Source: Molossus alvarezi (taxonomy: Eukaryota; Chordata; Mammalia; Chiroptera; Molossidae). Taken from it: a stretch of DNA of 64,000 bases. Shown here piece by piece: positions 35,503-46,235 of this stretch (positions within the stretch are counted from its first letter, which is position 1; every line of letters starts with the position of its first letter). The translations under genes were made by a program, and so were the position numbers. The notes under the pieces are model-generated. The model was not told the DNA's origin. It made no database searches and was given only the letters and a program-made list of their open reading frames with translations. Location: contig CM073885.1 of the NCBI GenBank assembly GCA_037176705.1, positions 166,026,290 to 166,090,289 of the forward strand. The letters are read 5' to 3'.

Positions 35503-36291
35503 GATTTGAAAAAAAAAAAAAAATTATTGCTTAGGCTCCTACCTCTATTCCCTGCTTTTACACCTCCTTCAAATAGTCTCTTCTCAATAGTACCAGAACG
35601 GTCCAGTTACAGTCTCGCTCAAATTATATCAACTCCTCTGATCAAATCCGCCCCCCCTTCCAAATCACTCAGAGTAAAGGCCAAACTCCTTGCAGTGACT
35701 TAGGATACCTACAAGGTCTGCCCGAATCCATACACACTTCTCCTAACACACACTGTCACTCAGCTCTGCTCAAACCACACTGGTTCCTTATCTACTAGCA
35801 CCTCTGGGGCTTAGCACTTGCTGTCCCCTTATTGTGATGCATTCCCACCACAGGACTGTAATGTTTCAGGTGTTTGCTTAAATGCCATCTTTCAGTGAAG
35901 ACTTTCTTGATTATTTGGAAATCACACCTTACCCTCATTACCACCACCACGGCCCTCCCTCTCCTGGTGCCCTGGTTAATTTTTTCCATAGGCTATCACC
36001 TTCAAAACACCATATGCTCTGCTTATTTTTATTTTTGTAGATCTGTCTCCACCCTCACTTTAGAAAGTAAGTTCCTTGAAGGCAGGCATTTCAAGATATT
36101 AAGATGCACAAGAACCCCAGGACCTTTTGGAAATCAAAACATCCCCAATTCAAAGTACTTGTTTTTCCTGCTTCCCATGGATTTGGATATGGTCTTTCCT
36201 CCTCCTCTCTGCAGGGCTTTTTGGTCCCGTCCAAGGCTCTAAGATCTCTACCAGGCAAGTGGTGGGTTCACTTATTTTTATCTGTTTGCTT

Positions 36292-36553
36292 CATTTATTT
36301 TTTATTTTTTTTATCCTCACCAGAGGACATTTTTGCATTTATCTTCAGATAGAGCAGGAGGGAGAGAGGGAGGAAGAGAGAGAGAGAAACATTGATATGA
36401 AAGAAACACATCAAGTGGTTGCCACCCACACGACCCCAGTTGGGGCTGAGGACAAACTGCAACAGAGGTACGAGCCCTTAGCAGGAACCGAAATCAGGAC
36501 TCTCTGGTCCACGGGCCAATGCTCTAACTGCTGAGCCAAACTGGCCAGGGCTG
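36292..36553 (-). mobile_element. VES SINE
   Basis: Reverse-orientation copy with T-rich start, ATCCTCACCAGAGGACATTT and head GAGCCAAACTGGCCAGGG. Exact 11-bp TSD TCTGTTTGCTT at 36281-36291 and 36554-36564. Confidence 0.92.
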
Positions 36554-36849
36554 TCTGTTTGCTTAAAAAAAAGAAAAAGAATATGTATTTTGAATAAGAA
36601 AAGAAATCATTGGATCCTTAGATACCAGCTCCTCCCTCCTTTTCTTTTTAGGCAATTTTTTAGAGCAATCTGGCTTCCCTTCTCCACCTGGAACATTCAG
36701 CTGCTCCTAGCAGCTCCTCGCGCTCACCCGCACCGGAGGCCGGAGGGGCCCAGAGTTTACAATGTATTGACTTCAGGACAAGTTGGCCTCTGGTGTCCAT
36801 TCCCTCTCACTCTCACTCTTCTTTCAGTGTCTTGTTTTATCTCCTGGGA

Positions 36850-36960
36850 CTGCACATAGATCCCAAGTGTACAGCTCAGTGGATTTTCACCAGGTGAACC
36901 CATCTGCCCTACCAGCGCTCACCCAAGAAGCCCAACGCCCTTAGAGGACGATCCCTCCAT
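36850..36960 (-). mobile_element. Ancient L1 3'-end fragment
   Basis: GTACAGCTCAGTGGATTTTC followed by ACCAGGTGAACCCATCTGCC resembles the 3' UTR region of old L1 families. Confidence 0.5.
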
Positions 36961-37165
36961 CATGGATTTGTTGCATTTTTAGCGGATGACAGAGGCCAAG
37001 GCAAGGAACAAAGGAGTGGATAATGGAATGATCCATGTTTCGCTTCAAAGCAACCTTTTATCTTTTCAAAAATGAGTTTCCAATGAAATATGTGCTTGCT
37101 ATTCCCGAATTTTCATAATGAGCATCTCCTAGACAATTTATAGTAGCATTTTAGCTTTTGTCTCT

Positions 37166-37403
37166 CTTTTTTTTTCAATCCTCATGCGAGGACATTTTTT
37201 CCATTTTTTGTTCAGATGGAGTGGGAGGGGGAGAGAGAGAGAAACATCGGCGCCAAAGGGACACGTTGAGTGGTTGCCTCCTGCACGCCCCAACCAGGGC
37301 CGGGGACAAACTGCAACCGAGGTACGTGCCCTTAGCGGGAACCGAACCCGGGTCTCTCTGGACCGCAGGCGGACACTAACCTCTGAGCCAAACCGGCCAG
37401 GGT
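37166..37403 (-). mobile_element. VES SINE
   Basis: Reverse-orientation copy with GAGCCAAACCGGCCAGGG head. TSD GCTTTTGTCTCT (37154-37165) and GCTTTTGTTTCT (37404-37415), one mismatch. Confidence 0.92.
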
Positions 37404-37679
37404 GCTTTTGTTTCTTTAAAAAAAAAAAGAAAACTTAATGTTTTATAAAGTGGAAGCTAATTGTGAATATGCGTGGCCGGTCTGTCCTGTGATACTGTAA
37501 GTGGATGTCCCAGGACAAGAAGTGCCCCGGCGCCATCTGACCTTCTTCTGAGATAACAACACTCAGAGTCTTGTCACCCCCTGTTCTCACGGGCCTCTGC
37601 CTGGAATCCAGGCTCTCCTTACAGTAAGCAAAGCAGACAAACATCTCTGTCCCAGATACGCCAAGAAAGCCTCTAGCTC

Positions 37680-38050
37680 AAAATAGCGCTCCCGAAGTCA
37701 CCGTGTCCCCTCAAGTTCTAAGCCCGAGCTTTATCCTTGACCTTCGCGCTCCTTCCCCTCGGCAGACGCGCGCACCCCCGAAGGCGTCCTTCACCGCACG
37801 ATTCGTATTCGGCAAGTTCCACATCCTTTCTTGGCAGACTGCTTTTTGGGGTAGGGTAGAAAGAATAATATTCTGGGGAGAAAGGGAGTATGTATTCGGG
37901 GGAAAGGGACCTTTGTGAGAATTGGGGCACTTCGGGGGTTAAAAGACTGAGCACAGGTGTAGCTCAGCTACTGTGCAGTCTGTGCACTGTGGGTCGCTGC
38001 AGTCAGCCTCCGAGAATTCGGTTCGTCGTCTACAACACGGTACTGGTGTC
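37680..38050. promoter_or_regulatory. Small CpG-rich cluster
   Basis: The 126 bases at 37687-37812 hold 16 CpG sites (for example ACGCGCGCACC), far denser than the surroundings. A second looser group lies at 37990-38040. I see no repeat of known type here. Such clusters persist where germline DNA is unmethylated, as at promoters or enhancers. No start site or exon could be fixed. Confidence 0.35.
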
Positions 38051-38160
38051 TGAGGCTTTGGTAAATGGGAATTAGCACAGTAATAGTGTGGTGAGGGTTA
38101 AATCAACCAATACATGTGTGGTAGGCAGAATAATGTCCCCAATAAAAGAAGCCCACATCC

Positions 38161-38431
38161 CGCCCTGGCCAGTTGGGCTCAGCATTTAGAGCATTCAGGG
38201 GGCTGTGCGGGAGGCAACCAGTCGATGTTCTCTCTCACATTGATGTTTCTCTCTCCCCCCACCCTCCCTTCCACTCTATCTAAACATCAAAGGAAGAAAA
38301 ATATCCTCGGGTGAGGATTAACAGGAAGGAAGGAAGGGAGGGAGGGAGGGAGGGAGGGAGGGAGGGAGGGAGGGAGGGAGGAAGGAAGGAAGGAAGGAAG
38401 GAAGGAAGGAAGGAAGGAAGGAAAAGAAAAC
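38161..38431 (+). mobile_element. VES SINE, head-shortened, with expanded tail
   Basis: The head CGCCCTGGCCAGTTGGGCTC jumps to GGCTGTGCGGGAGGCAACC, so the B-box region is missing. The tail ATCCTCGGGTGAGGATTAAC leads into a GGAA/GGGA microsatellite. Exact 14-bp TSD AGAAGCCCACATCC at 38147-38160 and 38432-38445. Confidence 0.9.
38322..38424 (+). repeat. (GGGA)n/(GGAA)n microsatellite
   Basis: About 100 bp of purine tetramers grown from the VES tail: GGAA, then a GGGA block, then GGAA. Length is probably polymorphic. Confidence 0.95.
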
Positions 38432-38800
38432 AGAAGCCCACATCCTAATCCCAGGAATGTGTGATTACGGTTCCTTCTACGTCAAAGGGACCTTGGAGAT
38501 TGATTATAGTGAAGGACCTTGCGAAGGGGAGATGGCAGAATGGAGTTAAGGTTACAGACGAAATTAAAGGTACAAATCAGCTGAACTAAAAGAGGGAGAT
38601 TATCCTAAATTATCTTGTGGGTCCAATGTAGGCAGAAGGATCCTTAAAGTGGAGGAGGGAGGCAGAAGAGGTCAGAGTGATTGGTACAGAGTGTCGCGCG
38701 AGAATTCGACCCACGGTTGCTGTCTTCGAGGTGGAGCAAGGGGCAACGTGCCAGAGAATCCTGGCAGCATCTAGGAGCTGGAAATATTAAAGTGGTAAAA

Positions 38801-40379
38801 GACACATTAGCAGGGAAAAAAAAGAGACAGAATTTGTATTAATTTAACGGGCATGGAATTCACAGAAAAGAATTCACTCCAAGTGAATGCATCGGGCTCT
38901 CCTAAGCCCTTTTAACAAAAGCAGGTGGGGCCGGACTTCAAAGGATGGTAAACTGGAGACACAACTAGAACACAGAGGGAGAACTGGGGGAGAAGGGTTC
39001 TTAAATAAGTTCTGTTTATCGGAATCCATCTCAGTGCCGATGCCCCTGTCTATGATGATCTGAGTTGCTCTCCTTTATCTGGTATGGGGCAGGGCTAGAA
39101 AGGGAGAGGGGATAGCTTCACAAAAGAAAAATGTATGCTTTTCTTTGAAGCAGTGTATGTAAGGGCCGAGAACTGCTCATGCTTCTGTTCGTTCTGAATT
39201 GTCTTCATCTCAAAATAGTCTTTATGCCCACGTGGCACACTGGGGGACAGCATAGTCTGTTTCCCTTCATGGCTTCCTAAGGCTGTATTAGGTTTTGATG
39301 TGTAAATATTAGCAAAAATTGAAGAAAGAACCTATTTGTTCAATACATTTTTAGTGGGGGCTACCGGTGTCCCAGATACTTGGCCAGGAGCTACAAATAC
39401 ATAGATAAGGCTTTTTTTTTTCTCTTAATGTCTTTCAAGCAAGTAGGAGAGAAATATGGAGGAGAAGTATTGGTGGAATACAACGCCACAGACATTGCAA
39501 GGGAGTGAATGTAACCAAGAAATGAAATAGAATAAATCATCTATTTTGTCTGAGAAAAACATATTATACTGAAAAGTAGGAATGTTGCAGTTATTATCCA
39601 TGGCTTCTGACAAGCTGGGAGTGCAATCTGAAACTGGAGTCACTCTGTGAGTCAGTAATGACTACTATGGAGCAGCATACTTAGTGAGCAAATTAGAATT
39701 CACCGGATGCCATGGTAAACAACAGTTCACTTGGAGATGTTGCTTTGGTCGAAAGGCATGTCTTTGAAAGTTTTACCAGTGGCTTATTTTCTTCAAAAAG
39801 AAAGTAAACCAACCAAGATGACAGCCATTACACTCACATCTAGTAATCAATGACTGTAGACAATATATAAAATTGGGGGTTTGGGGGATACAGCGGAATT
39901 TCCAAAGACAGTCCGAAATAAACTGCTTATTGCACTAATGAGTGTACTGAATACCTGGGTCTGGCTTCTGACCTAGACTGGGAAGGCTTTGGAGAAAAAT
40001 GTTTTTGGATTAAATTTTATGTAGTGACATCTGTTCCCTGTGTGAAAATACATTAGCCAGCTTTGTTTAGTTATTTCTATGCCTCTGGTTAATCTTTTTC
40101 TTAGATGTTATCCAATAGCTTGCATGCAAATTCTCACAATAACTCAAACTTATCTAATAGGCTTTCCTCAACTAGTTCCACATATCGGAAATCTGTTCTT
40201 GTTTTTCTAACCGCGAGCTGTCTTCCCACGTACCTATTAGAGGCCAATCTCAAATCTGTTACAAATAAACTTTACCTTTCTTAAGCAATCAATCACAGGC
40301 AGGATCTGTTCAAACGAAACCAGTTGCCCAGAGCAACACTGAAGTGCTATGACTCTTTGAAGTAAACAGGGGTGATTTT
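38801..40379. other. No recognised feature
   Basis: Mixed sequence without nameable genes or repeats; the right boundary of the MLT1 LTR may extend slightly into it. Confidence 0.4.
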
Positions 40380-40840
40380 CTTTCTTTCTTTTTTTTAGAC
40401 TACATTGTGCCAATTACGTGCAAACATTCAAACTTTGGTGTGACAGTAATAAAAATGTGTTGCCCTTCCATCACAATTCGATTCAGCTGCTGCTAATGTC
40501 ACAGGAATTTTTCTTTTGTACGCAAATGCTTTCTGTGTCTGTGAGCGGCCTGGAGTGTGTGCGGCACTGGGGCGGCTGTGCAGGTGGCCTGGTAGGTGAC
40601 GACAGCTGTACATGGCCTTTTATCCTGAAAGCCAAGCTGCTCGCTCCTGTTTGCAGAGAACTTAGCAATTATTTGAAATTAGTTTTCAAAATCTTCTCTC
40701 TGACTTCATCTGTTTCTGTTTTAAGGGCTGAGTTCATTTTAGCTTGTACAATTTACAGAAGGATTTCCAGAATTAATTTGTGTCTGGTGCCATTTTCTTC
40801 CCCCAGGTGCTTCTGTCTTGTGGCCCTGTGATTCCTTCAG
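40380..40840. promoter_or_regulatory. Possible conserved non-coding block
   Basis: Repeat-free sequence of varied composition. An open frame of 137 codons (40418-40831) crosses it, but with no recognisable domain and with Cys-rich chance-like content. The basis for calling it regulatory is only absence of repeats and motif-rich texture. Confidence 0.2.
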
Positions 40841-41149
40841 AGTATCGCGTCCTCTCTCCCACCCACCCGCATTCTAAAGACCAGGAAACAGATGTCTCAA
40901 GAACCCGGGGCTCCAGTTCCCACAGTTAGTTGAGTTGGGAAGAAGACTCAAGGCTTCTAATTACATATCCCACTTGAAAGTGGAACTAAGTTTCCCATCT
41001 AGAGAGTTTGGTTTGATCAGTTGTGCACAGAAACTTGTTGCCATGTTACATAGTTCTGATTAGATCCTTCAAACCTCAGTGTATATGCATGATGTTCTCT
41101 GTGCTTCAGAATAGTTTACTCCTTCTCTCTCGGTTCTCCACCTCGAATG

Positions 41150-41560
41150 AGCCATGAGGATCGATTGAGCCTTCCTTATGTTAAAAACACAAACAACAGG
41201 CTCCAATGGAGTCACTTATGCTAAGCCCATGTTACCAAACTGAGACTTAATACCTAACAGATTTTTCCACCTCTCCCAGGAATGGAATCTTAGCCAGTCG
41301 GTCTGGAATCGCCTGGTCACCTGCCTGATACACCCTGTGTTCCCCTAAGGAAAGTGACCCTGTCTCAAGCTGCCCACTCTCGGCTAGTGGCTTCCTTGTC
41401 CTGCCTCGCTTTGCCTATACGAGTCTTCCATTGCGTACAGCTCCTCGGAGCTCCTCCTTTCTGTCTGCTGGATGGGATGCTGCCTGATCCATGAATTATT
41501 GAAAAGAGCCCATTAAACCTTTCAATTTACTCAGTGGAATTTTGTTTTTATTTTTGACAA
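41150..41560 (+). mobile_element. Possible ERV LTR relic
   Basis: The right end, TGGGATGCTGCCTGATCCAT, then ATTAAACC and ACTCAGTGGAATTTTGTTTT, has the form of an LTR R/U5 with an ATTAAA polyadenylation signal. The family is not identified. Confidence 0.35.
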
Positions 41561-42072
41561 TTCCTTCCCTTCCTCAAAATCCTCCCATCTTTCTGTCCTT
41601 CTCTTCTAGTTCTTTAGTCCTTTCGCCTTCTACCTCAGCCACCGAAGCTGCTTCCAGCCCACCTGAAATAGAACCAGCAAGAAATGACCTGACTAGGTTG
41701 ATTCTTGGGTTCAAAATGATAAGTGGCTCCCCATAGCAAAAACTGGGGTCCACTGATCTCGAATGATTTAGTAACACCTTTCCGGGGATCTATTAATTTC
41801 TCTGAAAACATCTGCATCTTTGTTTTGATGATGAGGTGTAAAATTTTATTAAAATTCAATAAGATTGAATATTGAATCTTCTGGGTGCTTATAACTGTGT
41901 GTTTACAGGCAATTTTAGAGTTTGCATCATGTCTGTGCTTACCTGTCCCCTATGGAACCAGTTAAAAAAAGAACACAGTTGTTCATACACTGTGATTAGA
42001 GCAATAAGGGAACTTGGACTGAGGAAAATAATACAGCAAGTTTGTTTGTTTTTACCTGATAATGAAGTTTTT

Positions 42073-42392
42073 ATTTTTTTATTAATTAATGAATTTATTT
42101 TTGTTAAAGATGTTTCTCCTTTTCCCCCCATTGATTCCCTCCCTCCCTGCCCTGTCCCCAGTTTGTGGTCCATGTCCACTGTTCATGCATACATGCATAT
42201 ACATTCTGTGGTTTATCTCTCCCCCACCACCCCCTCTTCTGGGGATTGTCAGTCTGTACCCCACTTCCACGTCTCTGGGACTACCCCATTCCTCAGACTG
42301 TTATGTTCATTATATTCCACAAATAAGTGAGATCATGTGATACTTGTCTTTCTCTGCTTGGCTTGGACATGGGGGGACCTAGAAAGTGGAGC
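42073..42392 (-). mobile_element. Short 5'-truncated L1 with a probable 5' inversion
   Basis: Minus-strand L1 3' UTR runs from the T-rich start to CTTTCTCTGCTTGG (42361). The next bases, GACATGGGGGGACCTAGAAA, match L1 in the opposite orientation (compare 58227-58247). A TSD AAGTTTTT is present at 42065-42072 and 42393-42400. Twin priming would explain the inversion. Confidence 0.75.
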
Positions 42393-42689
42393 AAGTTTTT
42401 TAAAGAGGCCGTTTAGATACAAAATGGCCATTTTCAAAACTGAGTCATGTTTTACAGATTTTTTTTTTTTTGAGGATTGAATATAATTATGCTCCATGGC
42501 AGGAGATTATTTTTGAATCATCCCTCCTATTAAAAGCCCCAATCAGATGGGTGTCAGATATATTTGCAATATGAAATACAACATGGATCTATGTGCTTTA
42601 TCCTATTGCTTGGTTAGTTTTCTGAAGGTTCCATAAGGCTGTGAGTTTGTCAAGAGCTTTACCATCAGTGGTTCAGGAATGCAAAGCTT

Positions 42690-42795
42690 TTTTTTTTTTT
42701 TTTAATTAAATTGATGCAGGTGACATTGGCTAATAGGATCCTATAGGCTTCAAGTGTACATTTCTACCACACATTGCATTGCACACCCACAGGAT
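42690..42795 (-). mobile_element. Very short L1 3'-end insertion
   Basis: A T-run followed by about 85 bp of L1 3' UTR complement (GGTGACATTGGCTAATAGGA). TSD TGCAAAGCTTT at 42680-42690 and 42796-42806. Confidence 0.72.
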
Positions 42796-42809
42796 TGCAA
42801 AGCTTTATT

Positions 42810-43735
42810 CAATGTTTCCCCACTGCTGCCCCTCACGACTTCCTCCCCCTCTTGTTATCTGTTCTCCATCTGGTGACGAAGTTTCTTGAATTATAAGGCC
42901 CACTTTCCGGCAGAACAGTCAGCCCCCTCCATTGTCCGGCTCCCCGAGGCTGTGTTTCAGCTCCGGATCACTGTGTTTCTTCTCTCATTTCCTTCTGACT
43001 TTAAGATAGCTGATCGTTTTTTCTTCATTGTCTTGTCCTGGGAGTACATCAAACTTTGGACTGAAGTAGGGAGAGGACACATGTTCTGGTTTTGGGGGGG
43101 GGGTGAGGGGGCTTTGATGGCGTGTTTATCCTTGAGCTGGAATAGCCTCCTCATTTGTTATTTCCTGTGTTCTTCCCTCCCCAATTTGCCTGCCTTCCAG
43201 TTCTTTCTCCTGTTCTCTCTCTCATGTTCTGGAGTGATGTTTGATAACTCATATAGATTTTTGACTCCTGATTTCTATGCTGTGTAACAACACCTTAAAA
43301 AATAAAAGCGAAAGTGAACCCTGTGAAACGTGTCAAGTACGCTACTGTTCACTTTCCCACACTGTCTGCTGACACACCTAAGACATCGCCTCTGCCATTC
43401 AGGCAAAAAAGGTGGTTCTCAGCTTCTACCTGCAGATCAGCTTCATTTCTCTCAAAAAGCTAACACCTCATGTATTTTATACCCCATGATTTCAGCCGCG
43501 AGAGCAAGGCTAACACGACTCGTCACCTCATTCTGGCGGGAATGCAAAATGCCAGAGGGTGGCATGTTGGCTTCACCTCACCCAGGTGTCAATACTCCAA
43601 CGAACTAATCAGCTGGGGCCAGGGACAGGCATATATATTTTATCTTAATGTGGAAGCTTCCATATGGACCCCAGTGAGGACAGGCAGGGGCAGGAAGGAA
43701 AGAGGGTTACCAGGAGAGTCATGTTGGATCTCCAT
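42810..43735. other. No recognised feature
   Basis: Includes a G-run at about 43094-43105 and a T-rich stretch, but no gene or named repeat. Confidence 0.4.
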
Positions 43736-43749
43736 TTCATATGTGTCAT

Positions 43750-44200
43750 GCTACATGAAAACAGCCACATCAGAGGTCAATACTATTCCTGCTTTACAAA
43801 TAAGGAAAGATTCTTGGAGAAGTTGAGGCATGCGGATGACCCCTGGTTGGTCAGATCGACTTCTTTTTTATTTTATTTTATTTTACTTTAATCCTCACTC
43901 GAGGACATTTTTCCATTTTTTATTCAGATAGAGCAGGAGGGAGAGAGAGAGAGAAACATTGATGTGAAAGGGACACATCGAGTGGCTGCCATCCGCATGA
44001 CCCAACCAGGGCCGGGGACAAACTGCAACCGAGGTACGTGCCCTTAGCGGGAACCGAACCCGGGCCTCTGTGAATTGCAGGCCGTCGCTCTAACCGCTGA
44101 GCCAAACCGGCCAGGGCCAGATCGACTTCTAAATCAAATTCACCCATTTCCACTCTGACATACACAATGTTTGGTTGGAGACGAACACTAAGTTTCTTTA
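43750..44200 (-). mobile_element. MIR SINE split by a VES insertion
   Basis: TCCTGCTTTACAAATAAGGA, GAAGTTGAGGCATGCGG on the left and AATCAAATTCACCC on the right are minus-strand MIR pieces around the SINE. Confidence 0.55.
43865..44117 (-). mobile_element. VES SINE
   Basis: Reverse-orientation copy with TTTTA repeats at its tail side, TCACTCGAGGACATTTTTCC and head GAGCCAAACCGGCCAGGG. Exact 13-bp TSD CAGATCGACTTCT at 43852-43864 and 44118-44130. Confidence 0.93.
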
Positions 44201-44254
44201 GTAAAGGAATTCTTATCCAAATGTCATCCAGTATTACACACAGAACATCACTAA

Positions 44255-45160
44255 ATGTCACCATTTACTGAATCCTTAGTTAGAGCTACAAAGGACCTTG
44301 AGACACGCTCCTCTCGGTCCGAGCGCGGCCGGAACCCCAGGTGCCTTCGATATCCGTCTAACAGCCCTACGTCCACACCACAGCTTTCAGTTCTGGGACC
44401 GTCTCAATTCCAATCACCTCCTCAGTCTCGCACTTTCCACCCTCGTCCCAAACGCCAGAGGTCCTATCACTCAAACTGCCCCTGTACAAAATCGTACACC
44501 CGGACCTCGTTCTCTCTGACTGCCCTTCTCCTCACTCCAGCCCCCACAGGTATCCCGCACGCCTGCCACTGTCACGTGGAGGTGTCTGATCCCTTCTCCC
44601 CGCCCCTCCATCCGGCCCTGATGTCCTCATGTCCTCTCTTCCCTCCCCATTCAGCCCAGAGCCAACGCTTCTTCATGTCGAACCCTCCTCACCACTCTCC
44701 TCCAGCCCTTCTCCGTGGTCTTCGCATATGACTGTGCAGCCTCTCGCCGACTGTTCCCAACGGAATCGTTTGTGTTCTCCATTCCTTCCTACCCCCCGGG
44801 GGACTCTCAGAGCGTACAGGTTGGCACAGCTGAGCACCATCCCTGGACTTGGCACAGTCCCATTCTCCACCGCGGCGATTTCAAGACTCGACTGTTCTTC
44901 TCAATCCTTTTACCCCTTAGCTCCCTCTCACTCTGAGCAAGTGACCTCACCTTCCACTTCTGAGGGAAAACGAAAGCCTTTTCGGGAGGATTCTCTCACC
45001 TTCCAACCTAAACACCTCTATCTGCAGGCTTCTTTATCAAACCTCTCCCTGGCTTCTGGGGACCACCACCCCTCCTGCCCAGAGAGCAAAACCTACCAAT
45101 TTTCTTCTTCTCCCGAATCCTTCTATTCTAGAACTCTTTTCCATCAGAATTGAAAAACAG
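44255..45160 (+). other. C+T-rich block with two overlapping open frames
   Basis: Frames of 158 (44255-44731) and 174 codons (44629-45153), both starting with ATG, lie on the plus strand. Their products are Ser/Pro/Leu-rich with no recognisable domain, which is what a pyrimidine-rich strand gives by chance. The texture resembles worn CR1/L2-type LINE coding sequence, but I could not match it. I do not call a gene. Confidence 0.3.
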
Positions 45161-45344
45161 TTCTAGCCTTAGCACGAAACAAAAAGCACCATTTTTCTTT
45201 AGCCCGTTTCTGATTTCTCGCCAGTAGAATATGAACTCCTTGAGGAGAAAGATGATTTTTTTCCAGCATAGTTCCTGCTCTTATTAGAAATACTTATTAA
45301 GAAACATATGATAAAATTAATAAATAAATGTACTAGTTTATATG

Positions 45345-45430
45345 CTTCAGTTGACGGATAAGAAAACTGAGGTCAGTTTATTACCCAGGCTTATATAATG
45401 ACTAACCAGGTTTTATAGGATATTTGTAAA
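45345..45430 (-). mobile_element. MIR SINE fragment
   Basis: GACGGATAAGAAAACTGAGG and the following TATATAATGACTAAC match the minus-strand MIR core. Confidence 0.55.
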
Positions 45431-45639
45431 TCATAGGTGTTTCATGTTCCCAACACTTTACTTAGTCAACTGATACAAGCATAGATATTCAAACACAATA
45501 TATAACATGATTTGTACTTAGTTTGGGGTGCTTTGAGATATGCCTTCTTGGAGTTGCTGAAGAATGACATTGTTCGTGCATGGATACAATAAGATGATTT
45601 TTGGATTGAACAGAGTAAAGGAATTTCTAACAAGTAGCA

Positions 45640-45680
45640 GTCCTAAAAGAATGACTGTTGTCAACACAGCAGCCAGAACC

Positions 45681-45711
<31 letters not shown>

Positions 45712-46235
45712 TTAATCCTCACCTGAGGACATTTTTCCATTTTTTTTGTTCAGGTAGAGTGGGAGGGGGGAGACAGAGAGAGAGAGAGAGAAACATCGAT
45801 GTGAAAGGGACATATCGAGTGGCTGCCACCCACACAACCCAACCAGGGCTGGGGACAAACTGCAACCGAGGTACGTGCCCTTAGCGGGAACTGAACCCGG
45901 GTCTCTCTGGACCAGGCCGACACTCTAACCGCTGAGCCAAACTGGCCAGGGCCAGCCAGAACCTTTTAAAATCCATGTCAGATCCTGACACTCCTCTGCA
46001 TGATCTCCAAACCCACCCATCGCCCTCAGAATAACAACTCAAGCCCTGATCATCACGTCCAGGGTGCTCCAGGATCTTACCTTCCCTCTTGAACCCAATC
46101 TCTCCATTCCTCAGATCTGCCTGCACAGGTTCCCTCCCTCCAGGGCCTCTGTCCCTCCCTTCTCCTGGAAATTCATCGCAGGGAGCCCCTAGCATACACC
46201 CTCGCCTCCCTTGCTCGGCTGTCACCTTCTTAGCG
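45640..46235 (+). mobile_element. L2 LINE 3' region interrupted by a VES SINE
   Basis: CACAGCAGCCAGAACCTTTT before the SINE, then AAAATCCATGTCAGATCCTG, ACACTCCTCTGCATG and TCCCTCCAGGGCCTCTGTCC after it, is L2 order on the plus strand. Confidence 0.7.
45685..45952 (-). mobile_element. VES SINE with a (TTA)n tail
   Basis: Starts with TTA repeats instead of a pure T-run, then ATCCTCACCTGAGGACATTT; head GAGCCAAACTGGCCAGGG. Exact 15-bp TSD CAGCCAGAACCTTTT at 45670-45684 and 45953-45967. Confidence 0.93.

Larger units (their letters stand above)
33350..35522 (+). mobile_element. Full-length ORF2-less L1 (HAL1-like) with intact ORF1
   Basis: The element has a 5' UTR of about 860 bp, one intact ORF1 (34213-35154), a G-rich 3' UTR of about 350 bp, AATAAA at 35497-35502 and a poly(A) of about 15. 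TSD ATTATTG is at 33343-33349 and 35523-35529. ORF2, normally about 3.8 kb in an L1, is wholly absent. ORF1 runs straight into 3' UTR sequence, and the same join is seen in the copy at 106-2233. The 3' UTR is homologous to the L1 tails at 49.4, 52.1 and 58.4 kb, which suggests the same L1 enzyme moves both. HAL1 is an established class; whether this bat lineage is named is unknown to me. Confidence 0.9.
33165..36095 (+). mobile_element. L2 LINE interrupted by the HAL1-like element
   Basis: The left part (33165-33349, ending ATCAAGATTATTG) and right part (35530-36095) form one ancient L2 when the HAL1-like element and one TSD are removed. The right part includes ACTCAGAGTAAAGGCCAAAC, TTAGCACTTGCTGTCCCC and GTAAGTTCCTTGAAGGCAGG. 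This gives an internal check on the insertion point. Confidence 0.75.
38105..38800 (+). mobile_element. MLT1-type LTR interrupted by a VES SINE
   Basis: GGTAGGCAGAATAATGTCCC before the SINE and AGCCCACATCCTAATCCC, GGGAGATTATCCTAAATTAT and TGTGGGTCCAATGTAGGCAG after it form a continuous plus-strand MLT1-like LTR. The right boundary is uncertain. Confidence 0.72.

Noticed and set aside
36127..36534. Open frames of 60-160 codons overlapping VES SINEs (here and at 5418, 16434, 29625, 37184, 45564 and 52903)
   Set aside because: The peptides with runs like GERERE and NRGTCP, or the antisense SLSPALVG, recur at every VES copy and are translation of the SINE.
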